In this document: positions 3,965 to 5,238 of the stretch, piece by piece
Layout of the letters: every line of letters begins with the position of its first letter
How positions within the stretch are numbered: the stretch's first letter is position 1
Assembly (NCBI GenBank): GCA_041477005.1
Contig: JBGOUJ010000556.1
Coordinates: 1 to 5,238, forward strand
Length of the DNA stretch: 5,238 nucleotides
Source of the DNA: JBGOUJ01 sp041477005
GTDB lineage: Bacteria > Acidobacteriota > Terriglobia > Bryobacterales > JACQDG01
Direction: 5' to 3'
Position numbers and translations under genes: made by a program
Notes under the pieces: model-generated
What the model was told of the DNA's origin: nothing
The model's database searches: none
Seen by the model: the letters and a program-made list of their open reading frames with translations, nothing else

Positions 3965-5238
3965 ATGCTTCGGCGTCTGCCCGCTGCCCCACCCCTCTTT
4001 GTTCCGCCAACCCTGGTACTGATTGCGATTCTCGCGGCGGCGGTCGCCTTGTGGTGGCCGTCGGCTTATGAATTCAGCATCGGTTACGACGACCGGCAAC
4101 TGATGGGGGTCAGCGCGGACCTGGCGGCCGGCCGATGGACCCGGTTGCTGGCGCTGCAGGACGTCCACGTCATCCCGCTCTATCGGGTCCTGCGGCTGTA
4201 TTTCGACCGGCATTTCCCGGAGCGGTTTCACTGGATGCACGCGGCGGCGATCGCGGCGCATCTCGCGAGCACGGTTCTCTTATTCCTCTTGTCGAGGCGA
4301 TTCCTGCGCACGGCGGCGGCGGCGCTCACCGTGGCCGGGCTGTTCGCCTGGCACGCCTTGAGCTGTGACGCGCTGATTGTAAAAGCTCAGAACACCTTTG
4401 TCCTGAGCCTGCCGTTGCTTTTGGTCGCGGTGTACTGCTTCTGCCGCGGCAGGGATCAGCCGGGCCCCGGCTCGGAACTGCGCTGGGCGGGTGGCGCGTT
4501 TCTATGCCTGCTGATCGCGGTGGGGGTGCACTCCACTCTCGCGGCGGCGGCGATTCCAGGCGTCTTGCTGGGCTACTACCTGCTCGGACGCAAGAAGGGC
4601 GGCGCCCGTCGGGACGTCGCAGCCTGGGGGGCGTGCACCGTGCCGATGGTCATCGCGCTGGCACTGGCGTCGTACGCCGGCGCGTCCATGCCCGGCGCCG
4701 GCCACCTGTCGGCGCCGTCGAGCGCCCCCGAGGCCGTCCGGCAGATTCCGGCGCGGTGCTGGATCGGCCTCCAGGCAGTCGCGTTTAACTTCAGCTTCCT
4801 CGTAAGGCGCGCTCCCCCGAGTGTTCCGTTTCAGGCCGGGGCGGCGCTGGCGCTGGCCGCGCTGATCGTCTTTCTGCGCCGCGAGGCAAGCTGGCGCTGG
4901 ATCGTCACGGCACTGGCCATCGCGGCCGGGCCGGTCTTCGCCGCGTTCCTCGCCCGGGGATTGGGTGTGCCGCCGGGGCGCTATCTCTACCAGAGCTTCG
5001 TGCTGGTGGCGGTGGCCGGCGGGAGCGTCGTGGACGCGGTGCTGGCAGCGGCGGCGGACCGGCCGGGCATCCGGATGGCCGTCATCAGCGCGCTCCTCGC
5101 CGCGGTGCCGGTCTATTACGTCAGCCAGAAGAAATCCATTGAGCTGCGCCTCGAGGTTCTGCGGCTCAACGGAAGCATGACCCGCGATGCCTGGATCGGC
5201 TGGAAGGCCTTTCTCGAGCAGGCGGCCGGCCGGGCGGC
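3965..5238 (+). CDS. Multi-pass membrane protein, GT-C glycosyltransferase-like (3' end outside window)
   Basis: An uninterrupted frame of 424 codons that runs off the right edge. It begins MLRRLPAAPPLFVPPTLVLIAIL: positive residues, then a first membrane helix (about 13-34). The next loop carries an Asp pair (SIGYDDRQLMG, D42-D43), followed by HVIPLYRVLRLYF (68-80) and a second helix with conserved-looking His (HWMHAAAIAAHLAS). This pattern of a first outer loop with DD, then HxxPL, then a helix with H is how GT-C (PMT/TMTC/ArnT-like) lipid-phosphate-sugar transferases usually begin. Several more hydrophobic helices follow, for example near residues 117-130, 145-158, 175-205, 220-238 and 290-305. 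GC content and codon use match the kinase. The ATG start is preferred over GTG 3857 because it puts the signal-like helix at the N-terminus. The gene lies 163 bases after the kinase in the same direction. It could instead be a non-enzymatic membrane protein of the same fold; donor and acceptor are unknown. Confidence 0.7.
   Translation, partial: MLRRLPAAPPLFVPPTLVLIAILAAAVALWWPSAYEFSIGYDDRQLMGVSADLAAGRWTRLLALQDVHVIPLYRVLRLYFDRHFPERFHWMHAAAIAAHLASTVLLFLLSRRFLRTAAAALTVAGLFAWHALSCDALIVKAQNTFVLSLPLLLVAVYCFCRGRDQPGPGSELRWAGGAFLCLLIAVGVHSTLAAAAIPGVLLGYYLLGRKKGGARRDVAAWGACTVPMVIALALASYAGASMPGAGHLSAPSSAPEAVRQIPARCWIGLQAVAFNFSFLVRRAPPSVPFQAGAALALAALIVFLRREASWRWIVTALAIAAGPVFAAFLARGLGVPPGRYLYQSFVLVAVAGGSVVDAVLAAAADRPGIRMAVISALLAAVPVYYVSQKKSIELRLEVLRLNGSMTRDAWIGWKAFLEQAAGRA

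Overview
The window looks like a chromosomal segment from a GC-rich bacterium, most likely an acidobacterium of the Solibacter/Bryobacter type. This is an inference from one hallmark: a transmembrane serine/threonine kinase carrying a TolB/FlgO-like domain and a long TPR tail, ending in the 'SDPRF..ML.RMGLP' style common in that group. No rRNA, tRNA, CRISPR array or insertion sequence was seen.

Layout. (1) Positions 1-940, minus strand, hold a small operon that reads leftward: a ribbon-helix-helix (RHH) DNA-binding protein (940-731), overlapped by 4 bases (TTGA) by an XRE-type helix-turn-helix gene. The second gene is broken. An in-frame TAG at 290-288 cuts the helix-turn-helix domain in two, and the frame continues intact afterwards to 75. 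Its first 65 or so residues also look like the front of a different protein, so it may be a deletion chimera. Lines sampled by eye here are about 50-58% GC, against about 72% in sampled lines of the genes to the right. This suggests a transferred, decaying toxin-antitoxin-like or regulatory module. (2) Positions 941-1060 are an AT-rich promoter/operator region with an 11-bp-phased direct repeat and an inverted repeat. (3) Positions 1061-1467 contain no convincing gene but are dense in perfect palindromes and hairpins, two of them sharing the core GCAAATTTGC. (4) Positions 1468-3801, plus strand, encode the kinase (777 aa) with all catalytic motifs intact. (5) Positions 3802-3964 are a short spacer with a stem-loop. 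(6) From 3965 to beyond the right edge, plus strand, an open frame encodes a multi-pass membrane protein with an early Asp-Asp loop, resembling GT-C glycosyltransferases.

How the parts may work together. The RHH protein probably represses its own operon through the AT-rich operator. The kinase is expected to sit in the inner membrane with its kinase domain in the cytoplasm and its TolB-like/TPR part outside. The membrane protein follows in the same direction and may be co-transcribed, but nothing in the sequence proves a functional link. The most noteworthy points are the broken, possibly chimeric regulator and the palindrome-rich stretch ahead of the kinase.
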